Shown here: positions 17,564 to 25,826 of the stretch, piece by piece
Layout: each line of letters begins with the position of its first letter
How positions within the stretch are numbered: the first letter of the stretch is position 1
Source: Mycolicibacterium neoaurum
GTDB taxonomy: Bacteria; Actinomycetota; Actinomycetes; Mycobacteriales; Mycobacteriaceae
DNA length: 64,000 bases
Assembly: GCF_036946495.1 (NCBI RefSeq)
Contig: NZ_JAQIIX010000002.1
Coordinates: 1,116,001 to 1,180,000, forward strand
Direction: 5' to 3'
Made by a program: the position numbers and the translations under genes
Notes under the pieces: generated by a model
Told to the model about the DNA's origin: nothing
The model's database searches: none
The model's input: only the letters and a program-made list of their open reading frames with translations

Positions 17564-18821
17564 TCCGGCCCTCGGCCGCCGCGAGCCCGATATCGGTACG
17601 AAAGTGGCTGCCGGGCAACTTGATCGAGTCGATCAGCCCATATGCCTGCGCCCGCGCGGCGTCGAGATCGTCGCCGGTACCGACGACCGACAACACCCGC
17701 CCGCCGGCAGAGACCACGGCACCGTCCGCACGCCGGGCGGTACCGGCATGCAGCACTCCCGGCGCCTCCGCCCCGATGATGACGTCCCCGGTGCGGGGGC
17801 GGCCGGGATAGTTCTCGGCGGCGATCACCACCGTGACGGCCGCGCCATCCTTCCACCGCAACTCTCCGAAGGAGGCCAGCGTTCCGGTGGCTGCCGCGTG
17901 CAGCAGTCCGCCGAGCGGGGATTCCAACAGCGCGAGCACCGCCTGGGTCTCCGGATCCCCGAAGCGGCAGTTGAACTCCACCACCGACGGTCCCGCGGAC
18001 GTGATCGCCAGACCGGCATAGAGCAGTCCGGAAAACGAACTGCCGCGCGAGACCATCTCGGCGGCAACCGGTTTGACGATCTCGTCGACGATGTGGGTGA
18101 CCACCTCGGCAGGCAGCCACGGTAACGGGGTGTAGGCACCCATCCCGCCGGTGTTGGGGCCGCTGTCATTGTCACCGACGCGCTTGAAGTCCTGGGCCGG
18201 TAGCAGCGGCACGACGGTCTCGCCGTCGACGACACAGAACAGCGACACCTCGGGTCCATCCAGGAAGGATTCGAGCAGTACGGGGTGACCGGAATCCAGG
18301 AGCGCGGCGGCATGCGCCCGGGCGTCGTCCCGGTCGGTCGTGACGACCACGCCCTTGCCCGCGGCCAGCCCGTCGTCCTTGACCACCCAGGCCGCCTGGC
18401 CCGCGGGCGGACCGAACCGGTCCAGGGCCGCGTCCAGCTTGGCGGGGTTGTCGACGATCTCGCTCGTCGCGGTGCGCACACCGGCGGCGCTCATGACGTC
18501 TTTGGCGAACGCCTTGGACCCTTCGATGCGGGCGGCGTCCTTGGACGGCCCGAAGCAGACGATCCCGGCGTCGCGCAGCGCATCGGCGACGCCGAGCACC
18601 AGCGGGACCTCCGGACCCACCACGACCAGATCGGCGTCGACCTTGCGAGCCAGCGCCACCACGGCGGGGCCCGAGGTGATGTCGAGTTCGTACTGGTCGG
18701 CCAGGGCCGCGGTGCCGGCGTTGCCGGGCGCCACCCCCAACCAGTCGACCTGCGGGTCGCGCCGCAGCGCCAGCAGCAGGGCGTGTTCACGGGCTCCGGA
18801 TCCGATGACGAGGACGCGCAC
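17553..18821 (-). CDS. purD: Phosphoribosylamine-glycine ligase (GARS)
   Basis: A 422-residue PurD. It catalyses ATP-dependent formation of glycinamide ribonucleotide. Motifs: N-terminal VRVLVIGSGAREHAL (PurD signature), VVKDDGLAAGKGVVV (ATP-grasp lysine region), and EFNCRFGDPETQAVL (metal-binding loop and family signature). GTG 18821 is chosen because the protein then begins exactly at the conserved first strand; longer frames back to ~18923 add non-conserved residues. It is convergent with the esterase and divergent from the CYP125-like P450. Confidence 0.97.
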   Translation of the reverse strand: MRVLVIGSGAREHALLLALRRDPQVDWLGVAPGNAGTAALADQYELDITSGPAVVALARKVDADLVVVGPEVPLVLGVADALRDAGIVCFGPSKDAARIEGSKAFAKDVMSAAGVRTATSEIVDNPAKLDAALDRFGPPAGQAAWVVKDDGLAAGKGVVVTTDRDDARAHAAALLDSGHPVLLESFLDGPEVSLFCVVDGETVVPLLPAQDFKRVGDNDSGPNTGGMGAYTPLPWLPAEVVTHIVDEIVKPVAAEMVSRGSSFSGLLYAGLAITSAGPSVVEFNCRFGDPETQAVLALLESPLGGLLHAAATGTLASFGELRWKDGAAVTVVIAAENYPGRPRTGDVIIGAEAPGVLHAGTARRADGAVVSAGGRVLSVVGTGDDLDAARAQAYGLIDSIKLPGSHFRTDIGLAAAEGRISL

Positions 18822-18871
18822 GGGCGACAAGCCTATCCGCATCGCGACGATCCGCGTGCCCGGACCACGGC

Positions 18872-18896
18872 CATACACTTGACAGCGACATGTATG
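18872..18896. promoter_or_regulatory. Inverted repeat CATACA-N13-TGTATG, putative operator
   Basis: CATACA (18872-18877) and its reverse complement TGTATG (18891-18896) are separated by 13 bases and flank the -35 hexamer of the P450 promoter. The position, between divergent purD and the P450, and the TetR gene just downstream of the P450 make it a candidate binding site for that regulator. This is inference from symmetry and position. Confidence 0.4.
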
Positions 18897-18907
18897 GTCG
18901 ATGCAAT
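18879..18907 (+). promoter_or_regulatory. SigA-type promoter of the CYP125-like gene
   Basis: A consensus -35 TTGACA (18879-18884), a 17-base spacer and TGCAAT (18902-18907, four of six matches to TATAAT) lie 34 bases before ATG 18941. The inverted repeat 18872-18896 overlaps the -35 and spacer, a usual place for a repressor. Confidence 0.5.
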
Positions 18908-18940
18908 GAGTGCGGTAGGTCACAGAAGCGAGGGCTGTCG

Positions 18941-20176
18941 ATGACGACGATGGATGCGTGTCCGTTCGGTGCGGGGTACGACTTCACCGATCCGGAGGTG
19001 CTGTTGCAGGGACTCCCGGTCACCGAGTTCGCCTACCTGCGCAAGACCGCGCCGATCTGGTGGAACGCCCAGGGCGAGTCGATATTCGATGACGGCGGGT
19101 ACTGGGTCATCAGCCGGCACGAGGATGTCAAGACCATCTCCCGCAACAGCGGCGACAGCTGGTCCACCAACGCCAAGGGCGCGGTCATGCGGCTCCCCGA
19201 CGGCATCACCGCCGACCAACTCGACCTGACCAAGGCCCTGCTGATCAACCACGACACCCCGGAGCACACCCGGTTGCGCAAGCTGGTCTCGCGCCTGTTC
19301 ACCCCACGCTCGGTGGCAGCGCTGGAGGAGAAGCTGGCGGTGGCGGCGCGCGAGATCGTGGCACGAGCCGCCGAGCGTGGCTCCGGCAATTTCGTCGATG
19401 ACGTGGCGATGCCACTACCGCTGCAGGCCATCGCCGATCTGATCGGAGTGCCCGAAGAGGACCGGGCAAAGATCTTCCACTGGTCGAACTGCATCATGAA
19501 CACCGACGACCCGGATTTCGACAGCGACCCGACCACCGCCAACGCGGAGCTGATGGGTTACGCCTACAACATGGCCGAACAACGACGCAAGTGCCCGGCC
19601 GATGACATCGTCACCCGCCTGGTCCAGGCCGATCTTGGTGACGAAGAGGGCATCACCGAGGTGGAGTTCGCGTTCTTCGTGATCCTGCTGGCCGTGGCGG
19701 GCAACGAGACCACCCGCAATGCGATGACTCACGGGATGAACGCGTTTCTCGAAAACCCGGACCAGTGGGAGCTTTTCAAGCGCGAGCGGCCCGATACCGC
19801 GATCGAGGAGATCATCCGCTGGGCCAGCCCGGTGCACTGCTTCCAGCGCACCGCGCTCCAGGACACCGAGGTCGGCGGGGTCACCATCAAACAAGGACAG
19901 CGGGTCGGGCTGTTCTACAGCTCGGCCAACTACGACGAATCCGTGTTCACCGACCCGTTCCGGTTCGACATCCTGCGCAACCCCAACCCGCATCTGGCCT
20001 TCGGCGGAAACGGCGCTCATTTCTGCATCGGGGCCAATCTGGCCCGCATGGAGATCAAGCTGATCTTCAACGAGATCGCCAACCAGATCCCCGACATCTC
20101 CAAACTGGCTGAGCCGCAGCGCCTTCGGTCCGGTTGGATCAACGGAGTGAAGGAACTGCAGGTTTCCTACTCCTGA
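18941..20176 (+). CDS. Cytochrome P450, CYP125-like
   Basis: A 411-residue P450. I-helix motif AVAGNETTRNA, ExxR in EEIIRW, and heme segment LAFGGNGAHFCIGANLAR. Many blocks resemble CYP125 (steroid C26/27 hydroxylase) from memory: GYDFTDPEVL, APIWWN, EDRAKIFHWSN and RLRSGWINGVKELQV. It is shorter at the N-terminus than CYP125A1 and is not in the cholesterol gene cluster, so it may belong to a related family and oxidise a steroid or branched lipid. ATG 18941 follows a GCGAGGG ribosome site. A TetR gene starts 17 bases after its stop, suggesting local control. Confidence 0.88.
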   Translation: MTTMDACPFGAGYDFTDPEVLLQGLPVTEFAYLRKTAPIWWNAQGESIFDDGGYWVISRHEDVKTISRNSGDSWSTNAKGAVMRLPDGITADQLDLTKALLINHDTPEHTRLRKLVSRLFTPRSVAALEEKLAVAAREIVARAAERGSGNFVDDVAMPLPLQAIADLIGVPEEDRAKIFHWSNCIMNTDDPDFDSDPTTANAELMGYAYNMAEQRRKCPADDIVTRLVQADLGDEEGITEVEFAFFVILLAVAGNETTRNAMTHGMNAFLENPDQWELFKRERPDTAIEEIIRWASPVHCFQRTALQDTEVGGVTIKQGQRVGLFYSSANYDESVFTDPFRFDILRNPNPHLAFGGNGAHFCIGANLARMEIKLIFNEIANQIPDISKLAEPQRLRSGWINGVKELQVSYS

Positions 20177-20180
20177 TCGC

Positions 20181-20186
20181 TACAAT
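20181..20186 (+). promoter_or_regulatory. -10 box TACAAT of a probable leaderless transcript
   Basis: TACAAT lies 7 bases upstream of GTG 20194. With transcription normally starting 6-8 bases after the -10 box, the mRNA would begin at the start codon itself, a common arrangement in mycobacteria. No ribosome site is visible in front of that GTG. Confidence 0.45.
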
Positions 20187-20193
20187 TCTGCGC

Positions 20194-20787
20194 GTGCGAA
20201 CCCACGGGTGGTCGGGTGCGGCGCCGGCCAGTGACGAGGAGGCCGTCGCCCGTATCCTGGCGGCCGCGGGCCGGGCCATCGACGAGCGGGGCGCCGATTT
20301 TTCCATCGCCGATGTCGCCAGAACCCTCGGAGTCACCCGCCAGACTGTTTATCGCTATTTCCCGAGCACCGATGCACTGCTGATGCAGGCCGGTGTGGTG
20401 GCCGCGACCGATTTCCTGGAGCGGCTGGCCAACCATATCCGCGGCATCACCGATCCCGCCGCCGCCGCGACCGAGGCGATTGCGACGGCGCTGGAATGGC
20501 TGCCCAAGGACAAACACATCGGACTACTGTTGGCCCCTGAACGATCGCCTTCGCTCAGCGGATCGGTAACCTCAGATATCGGCCTGCAATTCGCCCAGTC
20601 GGTCGTCCGGCGCTTCGATGTCGACTGGGCCGCAGCAGGTTTCGCCGATGACGAAATCGACGAGCTCGCCGAGCACCTGCTGCGTATCATCCAGTCCTTC
20701 GTCGTCGACCCGGGACGGCCGCCACGCACCGGTGAGCAGTTACGCGCCTACCTGCGGCGCTGGGTCGCCCCGGCCCTGCGACCCTGA
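20194..20787 (+). CDS. TetR-family transcriptional regulator
   Basis: A 197-residue regulator. The helix-turn-helix is about residues 33-60 (FSIADVARTLGVTRQTVYRYFPS). The C-terminal region is helical with no recognisable ligand motif. GTG 20194 is selected because it starts the folded region and sits 7 bases after a TACAAT -10 box; the frame upstream overlaps the end of the P450 gene. It likely controls the P450 in front of it, perhaps through the inverted repeat at 18872-18896. It ends against a strong hairpin (20794-20846). Confidence 0.87.
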   Translation: MRTHGWSGAAPASDEEAVARILAAAGRAIDERGADFSIADVARTLGVTRQTVYRYFPSTDALLMQAGVVAATDFLERLANHIRGITDPAAAATEAIATALEWLPKDKHIGLLLAPERSPSLSGSVTSDIGLQFAQSVVRRFDVDWAAAGFADDEIDELAEHLLRIIQSFVVDPGRPPRTGEQLRAYLRRWVAPALRP

Positions 20788-20793
20788 CGCCCT

Positions 20794-20846
20794 GCGATTT
20801 GCGGAGTCTGCGCCGCACTCAGCGCGGGTGCGGCTCCACAAATCGC
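20794..20846. terminator. Long hairpin between convergent genes, probable bidirectional terminator
   Basis: Outer arms 20794-20806 and 20834-20846 pair over 13 bases with one mismatch, and inner arms CCGCAC (20813-20818) and GTGCGG (20828-20833) extend the stem. The element fills the 61-base gap between the TetR stop (20787) and the stop of the minus-strand gene (20849). No T-run follows on either side, as is common in mycobacterial terminators. Confidence 0.65.
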
Positions 20847-20848
20847 GG

Positions 20849-22075
20849 TCAGACCACGGTGAGCGGCAGCGACTGACGCTCCTCGAACACCCAGGACGCG
20901 CCGTGACTGAACTCGCACACCTCGACCTCGGGCAGTTTCTTGGCCGCCGTGTCAGTTTCGATCACCCGAACGGTCCAGTCCGATTCGGTGCCGGATACCT
21001 CGGCGCGCAGATGCGGGTCGACGGCGGTGGCGATGGCCTGCAGCGGGGCGTCGGCGACCGGTGCGATCAGGGAGATCCAGGCCCCGTCCTCGTACGCCGG
21101 GGATCGGCGCACATGCACGAAGCCCGGGTCGATATCGGCCGACACATAGGCGGCAGGGTTGAGCAGCGGGTGCAATTCCAGCACCCGCAGGGCGCCTGCG
21201 GTGTTCTTCGGCAGCTTGAGCGCCTTGTGGATGCGTTCGGCCGCTACGCCGGCGATGCCGATGAGCTGTTTGGTGCGGATCGACCGGGCCAGCTCCGTGT
21301 CCCCGCCCGCCCGTTTCTCCACCGCGATCTGGAACGACTTGACCAGCAGGTGCATCTGGAGGCACACCTCGTCGGCGATTCGCACCAACGCCGAATGGGA
21401 GAAGGCGGCGAAGTCGACGTCGGCGAGCAGCTCACCGGAATAGTCGCTCGCTCCGTCGTCATCGGGGTCGATCGGGTCCAGCTCACACGCGTGCGCGTGG
21501 GTCGCGGCGACGATGTCCATCTCGGGGATGAACGGGACCTCGGGGTAGGACTCGTCGATGATGACGGTCCAGCGGCAGTGCGGGTGCTGATCGGCGGGGG
21601 TGCGCGGCGGCCGGTGGATAGGCCGGACCTGCGCCTTGCGGTTGGTGGCCAGTGCGGTGGCATCGAAGGTCGGGTCCTCGATGTCGTGGCACATCCCCTT
21701 GACGTAATCGGGGCCCATCGGCTCGACGTCCAGCAGCGCCCCACAGTGATCGAGGTAGAACTCGCCGTGCCAACGGTCGTGCACGATATAGCGGAAATCC
21801 ATGAACTGCGGCGGGGCACCGATATCGAGCTGCAGGCCCTTGAACAGGGTGTAGATGTCGACGCCCTCGTAGTTGAGCGCCTTCTGCATCCGCCGGGTGT
21901 AGAGCGGACTCGATGCCGCCCACTCCTCGATGGCGATCTGCAGCATCTCTTCACGACCGAAACTGCTGATACACCAGGCCATTCCGGAGCGATCGATCAA
22001 CTGCCCGATCAGCAGCAGCTCGGGTACCAGGGTGGCCAGCTCGTCGCGCGAGAGCGCGGCATACCTACTGGTCAT
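20849..22075 (-). CDS. Unrecognised 408-residue protein
   Basis: I cannot assign a family. The protein is soluble-looking, without signal peptide or membrane segment. A segment rich in conserved-type Cys, His and Asp stands out: FYLDHCGALLDVEP, then GMCHDIEDPTFDATA, then HRPPRTPADQHPHCRW. This could be a metal or substrate site and faintly recalls L-2-amino-thiazoline-4-carboxylate hydrolase-like proteins. The second half is helical (EVCLQMHLLVKSFQIAVEKR). ATG 22075 overlaps the end of the CMD-domain gene by 11 bases, so it is the last gene of the aldA-SDR-dehydrogenase-CMD operon. That suggests a role in the same oxidative pathway. I recall no equivalent in the M. tuberculosis locus. Confidence 0.8.
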   Translation of the reverse strand: MTSRYAALSRDELATLVPELLLIGQLIDRSGMAWCISSFGREEMLQIAIEEWAASSPLYTRRMQKALNYEGVDIYTLFKGLQLDIGAPPQFMDFRYIVHDRWHGEFYLDHCGALLDVEPMGPDYVKGMCHDIEDPTFDATALATNRKAQVRPIHRPPRTPADQHPHCRWTVIIDESYPEVPFIPEMDIVAATHAHACELDPIDPDDDGASDYSGELLADVDFAAFSHSALVRIADEVCLQMHLLVKSFQIAVEKRAGGDTELARSIRTKQLIGIAGVAAERIHKALKLPKNTAGALRVLELHPLLNPAAYVSADIDPGFVHVRRSPAYEDGAWISLIAPVADAPLQAIATAVDPHLRAEVSGTESDWTVRVIETDTAAKKLPEVEVCEFSHGASWVFEERQSLPLTVV

Positions 22076-22514
22076 CGAGTGATTTCCCGGAATGCATCCG
22101 CAGCGCGGCATCGACATTGGCGCGCTTGTCCTCCGCGCCCTGGGCCTTCTCGGCCTTGCGACGCTGCCGCACCACCTTGCTCACGGCGCCGTCGAGCTTG
22201 GACCCGAGCGGGAATCCCAGGTAGTGCGTGATGAACACGGCCACCTCCTTGAGTTCCTCGGCGGTGAATTCCTCGTTGTGCAGGGCCGCGTTGATCTGGA
22301 TCTCGGCCAGATCGGAGTTCCCCACCGCGGTCACCGACGCCAGGGTCAACAGCCGCTTGTCCCGCATCGACAGGCCGGGCCTGGTCCAGATGTCACCGAA
22401 GAGATGCTCGACGGTCAGGTCGAAATACGGATCACCCTGGATATCGGGCATCTCCCAGCCGTAGACCTCGTTCATCTTCTGCAGGCCCTGCTGCCGACGG
22501 TCGGTCATCCTCAT
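22065..22514 (-). CDS. Carboxymuconolactone decarboxylase (CMD) family protein (Rv0771-like)
   Basis: A 149-residue protein of the CMD/AhpD-like helical family, recognised by LFGDIWTRPGLSMRDKRLLTLA and LAEIQINAALHNEEFTAEELKEV. It lacks the AhpD CxxC pair, so disulfide chemistry is unlikely; the 4-carboxymuconolactone decarboxylase-type His in NAALHNEE is kept. The real substrate is unknown. ATG 22514 overlaps the stop of the dehydrogenase gene (ATGA at 22511-22514). The C-terminal ~35 residues are charged and probably disordered. Confidence 0.85.
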   Translation of the reverse strand: MRMTDRRQQGLQKMNEVYGWEMPDIQGDPYFDLTVEHLFGDIWTRPGLSMRDKRLLTLASVTAVGNSDLAEIQINAALHNEEFTAEELKEVAVFITHYLGFPLGSKLDGAVSKVVRQRRKAEKAQGAEDKRANVDAALRMHSGKSLDDQ

Positions 22515-23353
22515 TGCTCCTTCGTGTGTGGCACTCCGAGGCCGTCGGCCAGGTTCTGCAACGCCACCTGCGCCAACGGAAGTTCTACTCCCACAGCCTC
22601 ACCGAGACCGAGCGCCAGCGAAAGGTCCTTCTCGCCGAGACCGCGGGTGTGGGTGAACATGTCGAACAGCCAGTGATCGGGCTCCAGCGATCCGGTGTCA
22701 TCGCGCAGGATGATCGCGCCGGGCCCACCGCTCTGGGCGTCGCTGTGGCGTACCACCCGGCCCAGCTTCTGCAGGTCGATGCCCGACGCCTCGGCCAAGG
22801 CCATCGCCTCGCAGGAGGCGGCGAATCCGATGAAGGTCAACATGTTGCGCGCCAGCTTCATCCGGGTGCCCGCGCCGGGCTCACCGGCGCGCACGACCAG
22901 CGAGGCCCACTTCTTGAACACGGGTTTGACCGCGGTATAGGCCTCATCGGAGGCTCCGACCATCACGGCGAGCTCACCCTTGTCCGCTGCCCCGGCTCCC
23001 CCGCTGACCGGGGCGTCGACGACGTGAACCCCCTTGGCGGCCAGCCGTTCGGCCAGCTCGGGTGCGGTACCCGGTTCGATCGTGGAGTGGATGGCGATGA
23101 CGGTGCCGGGCGCAGCGTGCTCACCCAGTTCGGTGACCACGTCGCGCACCTGGGCGTCGTTGAGCACCGTCACGCTGATGACATCGGCCTTGGCCACATC
23201 GGCGACACTGTCGGCAAGTTGCGCACCGAGCTCCGCCAACGGCGTCATCGCCTCGGTGCGGACGTCGAAGACGATCAGGCCGTCCGGCCAGTCGGCGAGC
23301 TTCTTGGCCATCGGCGCACCCTGGTTGCCCAGGCCGATATACCCGAGTTTCAT
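22511..23353 (-). CDS. 3-hydroxyisobutyrate dehydrogenase-family oxidoreductase (Rv0770-like)
   Basis: A 280-residue beta-hydroxyacid dehydrogenase. N-terminal NAD(P) motif YIGLGNQGAPMAKKL, substrate loop DAPVSGGAGAADKGELAVM, and catalytic lysine in GAGTRMKLARNML. It oxidises a short beta-hydroxy acid, or reduces a semialdehyde. ATG 23353 overlaps the SDR stop (ATGA), and its own stop overlaps the CMD start the same way, so it sits in a tight operon. Order matches Rv0769-Rv0770-Rv0771. Confidence 0.9.
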   Translation of the reverse strand: MKLGYIGLGNQGAPMAKKLADWPDGLIVFDVRTEAMTPLAELGAQLADSVADVAKADVISVTVLNDAQVRDVVTELGEHAAPGTVIAIHSTIEPGTAPELAERLAAKGVHVVDAPVSGGAGAADKGELAVMVGASDEAYTAVKPVFKKWASLVVRAGEPGAGTRMKLARNMLTFIGFAASCEAMALAEASGIDLQKLGRVVRHSDAQSGGPGAIILRDDTGSLEPDHWLFDMFTHTRGLGEKDLSLALGLGEAVGVELPLAQVALQNLADGLGVPHTKEQ

Positions 23354-24105
23354 GACCGGATGATCTGTCCGCCGTCGACGTTGAAGATCTGCCCGGTGAT
23401 CCACTTGGCCTGATCGCTGAGCAGGAAGAGGCACATGCCCACCAGGTCGTCCGGCTGGCCCATCCGGGAGAGCGGGATGGCCTTGACGATATCGGCGACC
23501 ATCTCCTGCGGGGTGGTGGTGCGGTTGGCCTCGGTGTCGATCGGTCCGGGCGCGATCGCGTTGATGCGGATGTTCTGGCCGCCGAGTTCCCTGGACAACT
23601 GCTGGGTCAGGCCGTTGACGCCCACCTTGGCCAGTCCGTAGAAGTTCGCGTACAGCCATGCCGCCGTAGAGGATTGGTTGACGATTGCGCCGCCGCCGCG
23701 TTTGGCCATCTTCTTGTACACCGCACGGGTGCACCACAGCGCACCGTCGAGGTTCACGCTCATGAACTTCTTGTAGTACTCGGGGTCCACGGTCACCAGG
23801 AAGTCGAGCTTCATGCCGCCGAAGATGGCGGCATTGTTGACCAGGTAGTCGATCCCGCCGAATTCCGAGAGCGTCTGCGCCGCCATATCCCTCGCCGATT
23901 CGGGATCGGACACGTCGACCCGCACCGCCAGCGCGTTGCCGCCCTCGCCCTTGATACCGTCGGCCACCTTCTGGGCGCCCTCGAGGTTGATATCGGCGAC
24001 CACCACGGCCACGCCCTCGCGGGCCAGCGCCTCGGCATAGGCCTGGCCGATACCGCCGCCGGCGCCGGTGACGATACCGACCTTGTCCTTGAATTCCGGG
24101 TACAT
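23350..24105 (-). CDS. Short-chain dehydrogenase/reductase (Rv0769-like)
   Basis: A 251-residue classical SDR. Cofactor motif GIVTGAGGGIGQAYAEAL, NNAAIFGG, catalytic Ser in NQSSTAAW and Tyr-Lys in YGLAK. Asp in VVVADINLEG at the end of the second strand suggests NAD(H). The C-terminal FNVDGGQIIRS is typical of FabG-like enzymes. The substrate is probably a hydroxyacyl or sterol-derived alcohol. It has a 74-base leader containing direct repeats (24123-24175) after the aldehyde dehydrogenase stop. Confidence 0.92.
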   Translation of the reverse strand: MYPEFKDKVGIVTGAGGGIGQAYAEALAREGVAVVVADINLEGAQKVADGIKGEGGNALAVRVDVSDPESARDMAAQTLSEFGGIDYLVNNAAIFGGMKLDFLVTVDPEYYKKFMSVNLDGALWCTRAVYKKMAKRGGGAIVNQSSTAAWLYANFYGLAKVGVNGLTQQLSRELGGQNIRINAIAPGPIDTEANRTTTPQEMVADIVKAIPLSRMGQPDDLVGMCLFLLSDQAKWITGQIFNVDGGQIIRS

Positions 24106-24122
24106 GTTCTTCCTCTCGGCCG

Positions 24123-24175
24123 AGTGGCCAGTTATTGCACGGTATGACCGTTATTGCGTGTCGTAAGTGGCCAGT
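24123..24175. repeat. Interlaced short direct repeats in the aldA-SDR gap
   Basis: AGTGGCCAGT occurs at 24123-24132 and 24166-24175, and GTTATTGC at 24131-24138 and 24150-24157. ACGG-TATGA-CCGT forms a small inverted repeat between them. The element fills most of the 74-base gap and is less GC-rich than its surroundings. It could be an internal promoter or operator for the SDR gene. Confidence 0.4.
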
Positions 24176-24179
24176 CGAC

Positions 24180-25649
24180 TCAGGTGGCGAGCGTGGCGAT
24201 GAGCTTGGTCTCCAGATACTCCTCGAAACCGGCCACACCCATCTCGCGGCCGATCCCGGATTGCTTGTAACCGCCGAACGGGGCGTCCGCGGAGTACCAG
24301 ACACCGCCGTTGACGTTGACGGTGCCGACCCGCAGCCGGGTGGCGACCGCCTGGGCGCGGGCGTCGTCACCGGAGAAGACGGTGCCTGAAAGCCCGTAGG
24401 GCGAATCGTTGGCGATGCGCACCGCGTCATCGTCACCGTCGTGGGCGATGACTGTCAGCACCGGGCCGAAGATCTCCTCGCGGGAAACCTTGGCCGAGTT
24501 GTCCAGTCCGGCAATGACGGTCGGCTCGATGAAGAAGCCGCGATCCAGGTCAGCGGGGCGACCTCCGCCACAGGCGAATCGGCCGCCCTCGGCGATCGCC
24601 GCATCCAGGTAGCCCTGGATGCGGTCGCGCTGACGCGCCGAGATCACCGGCCCGCAGACGGTGCGCTTGCTGTTCGGGTCTCCCGGTTTGATCCCACCCA
24701 ACGTCGCGGCCGCCGCCTCCACGGCCTCGTCGTACTTCGCCCGCGGCACGACGAGGCGGGTCGTGATCGCGCAACCCTGTCCGGCGTGCATGGCCACGGT
24801 GAAGGCCGCCATCGAGCACGCGCCTGCCAGATCGGCGTCGTCGAGCACCACGAAGGCCGACTTTCCGCCGAGTTCCAAGAACACCTTCTTGATGGTGACC
24901 GCGGCATCGGTCATCACGGCACGCCCGGTGTTGGTCGAACCGGTGAACGACACCATGTCGACCCTGGGATCCTGGGACAGCAACGCCCCGACCCCGTGAT
25001 CGTCGGAGGTCACGATGTTGATCACGCCGGCCGGGAAATCGGTGTGCTCGGTGATGATCTCGCCGAGTACCGCGGCCGCCCACGGGGTGTCCGGTGCCGG
25101 CTTGAGGATCAGCGTGTTACCGGCCGCCAGGGCGGGCCCGATCTTGGCCAGGTTGATCTGATGCGGGAAGTTCCACGGCGTGATGGCGCCGACGACGCCG
25201 ACCGCCTCGCGGGCCACCACGCGGTTGGTCGGCATGCCTTGCGGCGTGGCATGCCCCAGATCGGTGCGCCACTGATAGCTCGCCGCCGTGTCGGCCGAGA
25301 ACGCCAGATCGTCGATGGGACCTTCCAGTTGGGCACCGGCGGTCAACATCCGCGGCGCGCCCACCTCGGAGATCGTCAGCTCCCGCAGGTCCTCGATATT
25401 GGCCTGCAAGGCCTCGCGGAGCTGGCGCAGGCAGCGCACCCGCAGCTCGGTGTTCGTCGACCAATCGGTCTCGTCGAATGCGGTGCGGGCCGCCCCGATG
25501 GCCGCCCCCATATCGGATTCGTCGGCATTGGCGGCGACGCCGAGCACCTCCTCGGTAGCCGGATTGACCGTCTCGAAGGTCCCGCCACTCCCTTCGACGA
25601 GCTTGCCGTCGATGAGCAATCGGCTTTCGCGATCGGCCAGAATCGACAT
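24180..25649 (-). CDS. aldA: NAD-dependent aldehyde dehydrogenase (Rv0768-like)
   Basis: A 489-residue ALDH. Oxyanion Asn in ITPWNFPHQINLAK, cofactor loop FTGSTNTGRAVM, catalytic Glu in ELGGKSAFVVLDDADL, catalytic Cys in AGQGCAITTRL, and EIFGPVLTVI near the C-terminus. It oxidises an aldehyde to the acid, possibly the product of the alcohol dehydrogenase encoded 5 kb away. ATG 25649 is chosen over earlier codons because AGGAGTGGG stands directly upstream. A TGGACA-N2-TGTCC operator copy lies 20 bases before the start. It is divergent from the TetR gene, as in M. tuberculosis Rv0768/Rv0767c. Confidence 0.94.
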   Translation of the reverse strand: MSILADRESRLLIDGKLVEGSGGTFETVNPATEEVLGVAANADESDMGAAIGAARTAFDETDWSTNTELRVRCLRQLREALQANIEDLRELTISEVGAPRMLTAGAQLEGPIDDLAFSADTAASYQWRTDLGHATPQGMPTNRVVAREAVGVVGAITPWNFPHQINLAKIGPALAAGNTLILKPAPDTPWAAAVLGEIITEHTDFPAGVINIVTSDDHGVGALLSQDPRVDMVSFTGSTNTGRAVMTDAAVTIKKVFLELGGKSAFVVLDDADLAGACSMAAFTVAMHAGQGCAITTRLVVPRAKYDEAVEAAAATLGGIKPGDPNSKRTVCGPVISARQRDRIQGYLDAAIAEGGRFACGGGRPADLDRGFFIEPTVIAGLDNSAKVSREEIFGPVLTVIAHDGDDDAVRIANDSPYGLSGTVFSGDDARAQAVATRLRVGTVNVNGGVWYSADAPFGGYKQSGIGREMGVAGFEEYLETKLIATLAT

Positions 25650-25668
25650 CCCACTCCTAGCTATTTCC

Positions 25669-25682
25669 TGGACAACTGTCCG
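25669..25682. promoter_or_regulatory. Palindromic operator copy 1 (aldA side)
   Basis: TGGACA-AC-TGTCCG is an inverted repeat centred 27 bases upstream of the aldA start, where it would overlap the promoter. An almost identical site lies at 25827-25840 over the start of the divergent TetR gene. The shared sequence and spacing make this the likely TetR binding site. Confidence 0.6.
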
Positions 25683-25826
25683 GCAACATTTCACCGAACC
25701 ATAGCCGTCCGGTCGCGACGGTGGCAAGACCGCCCACTCAAAGCGCACCGCGCTGGCCGCCATTTACGCCGCTGAACTGCTACTTTCAGAACAGAGCTTG
25801 CTCACTTGCCATCGCGTCGGATAACT

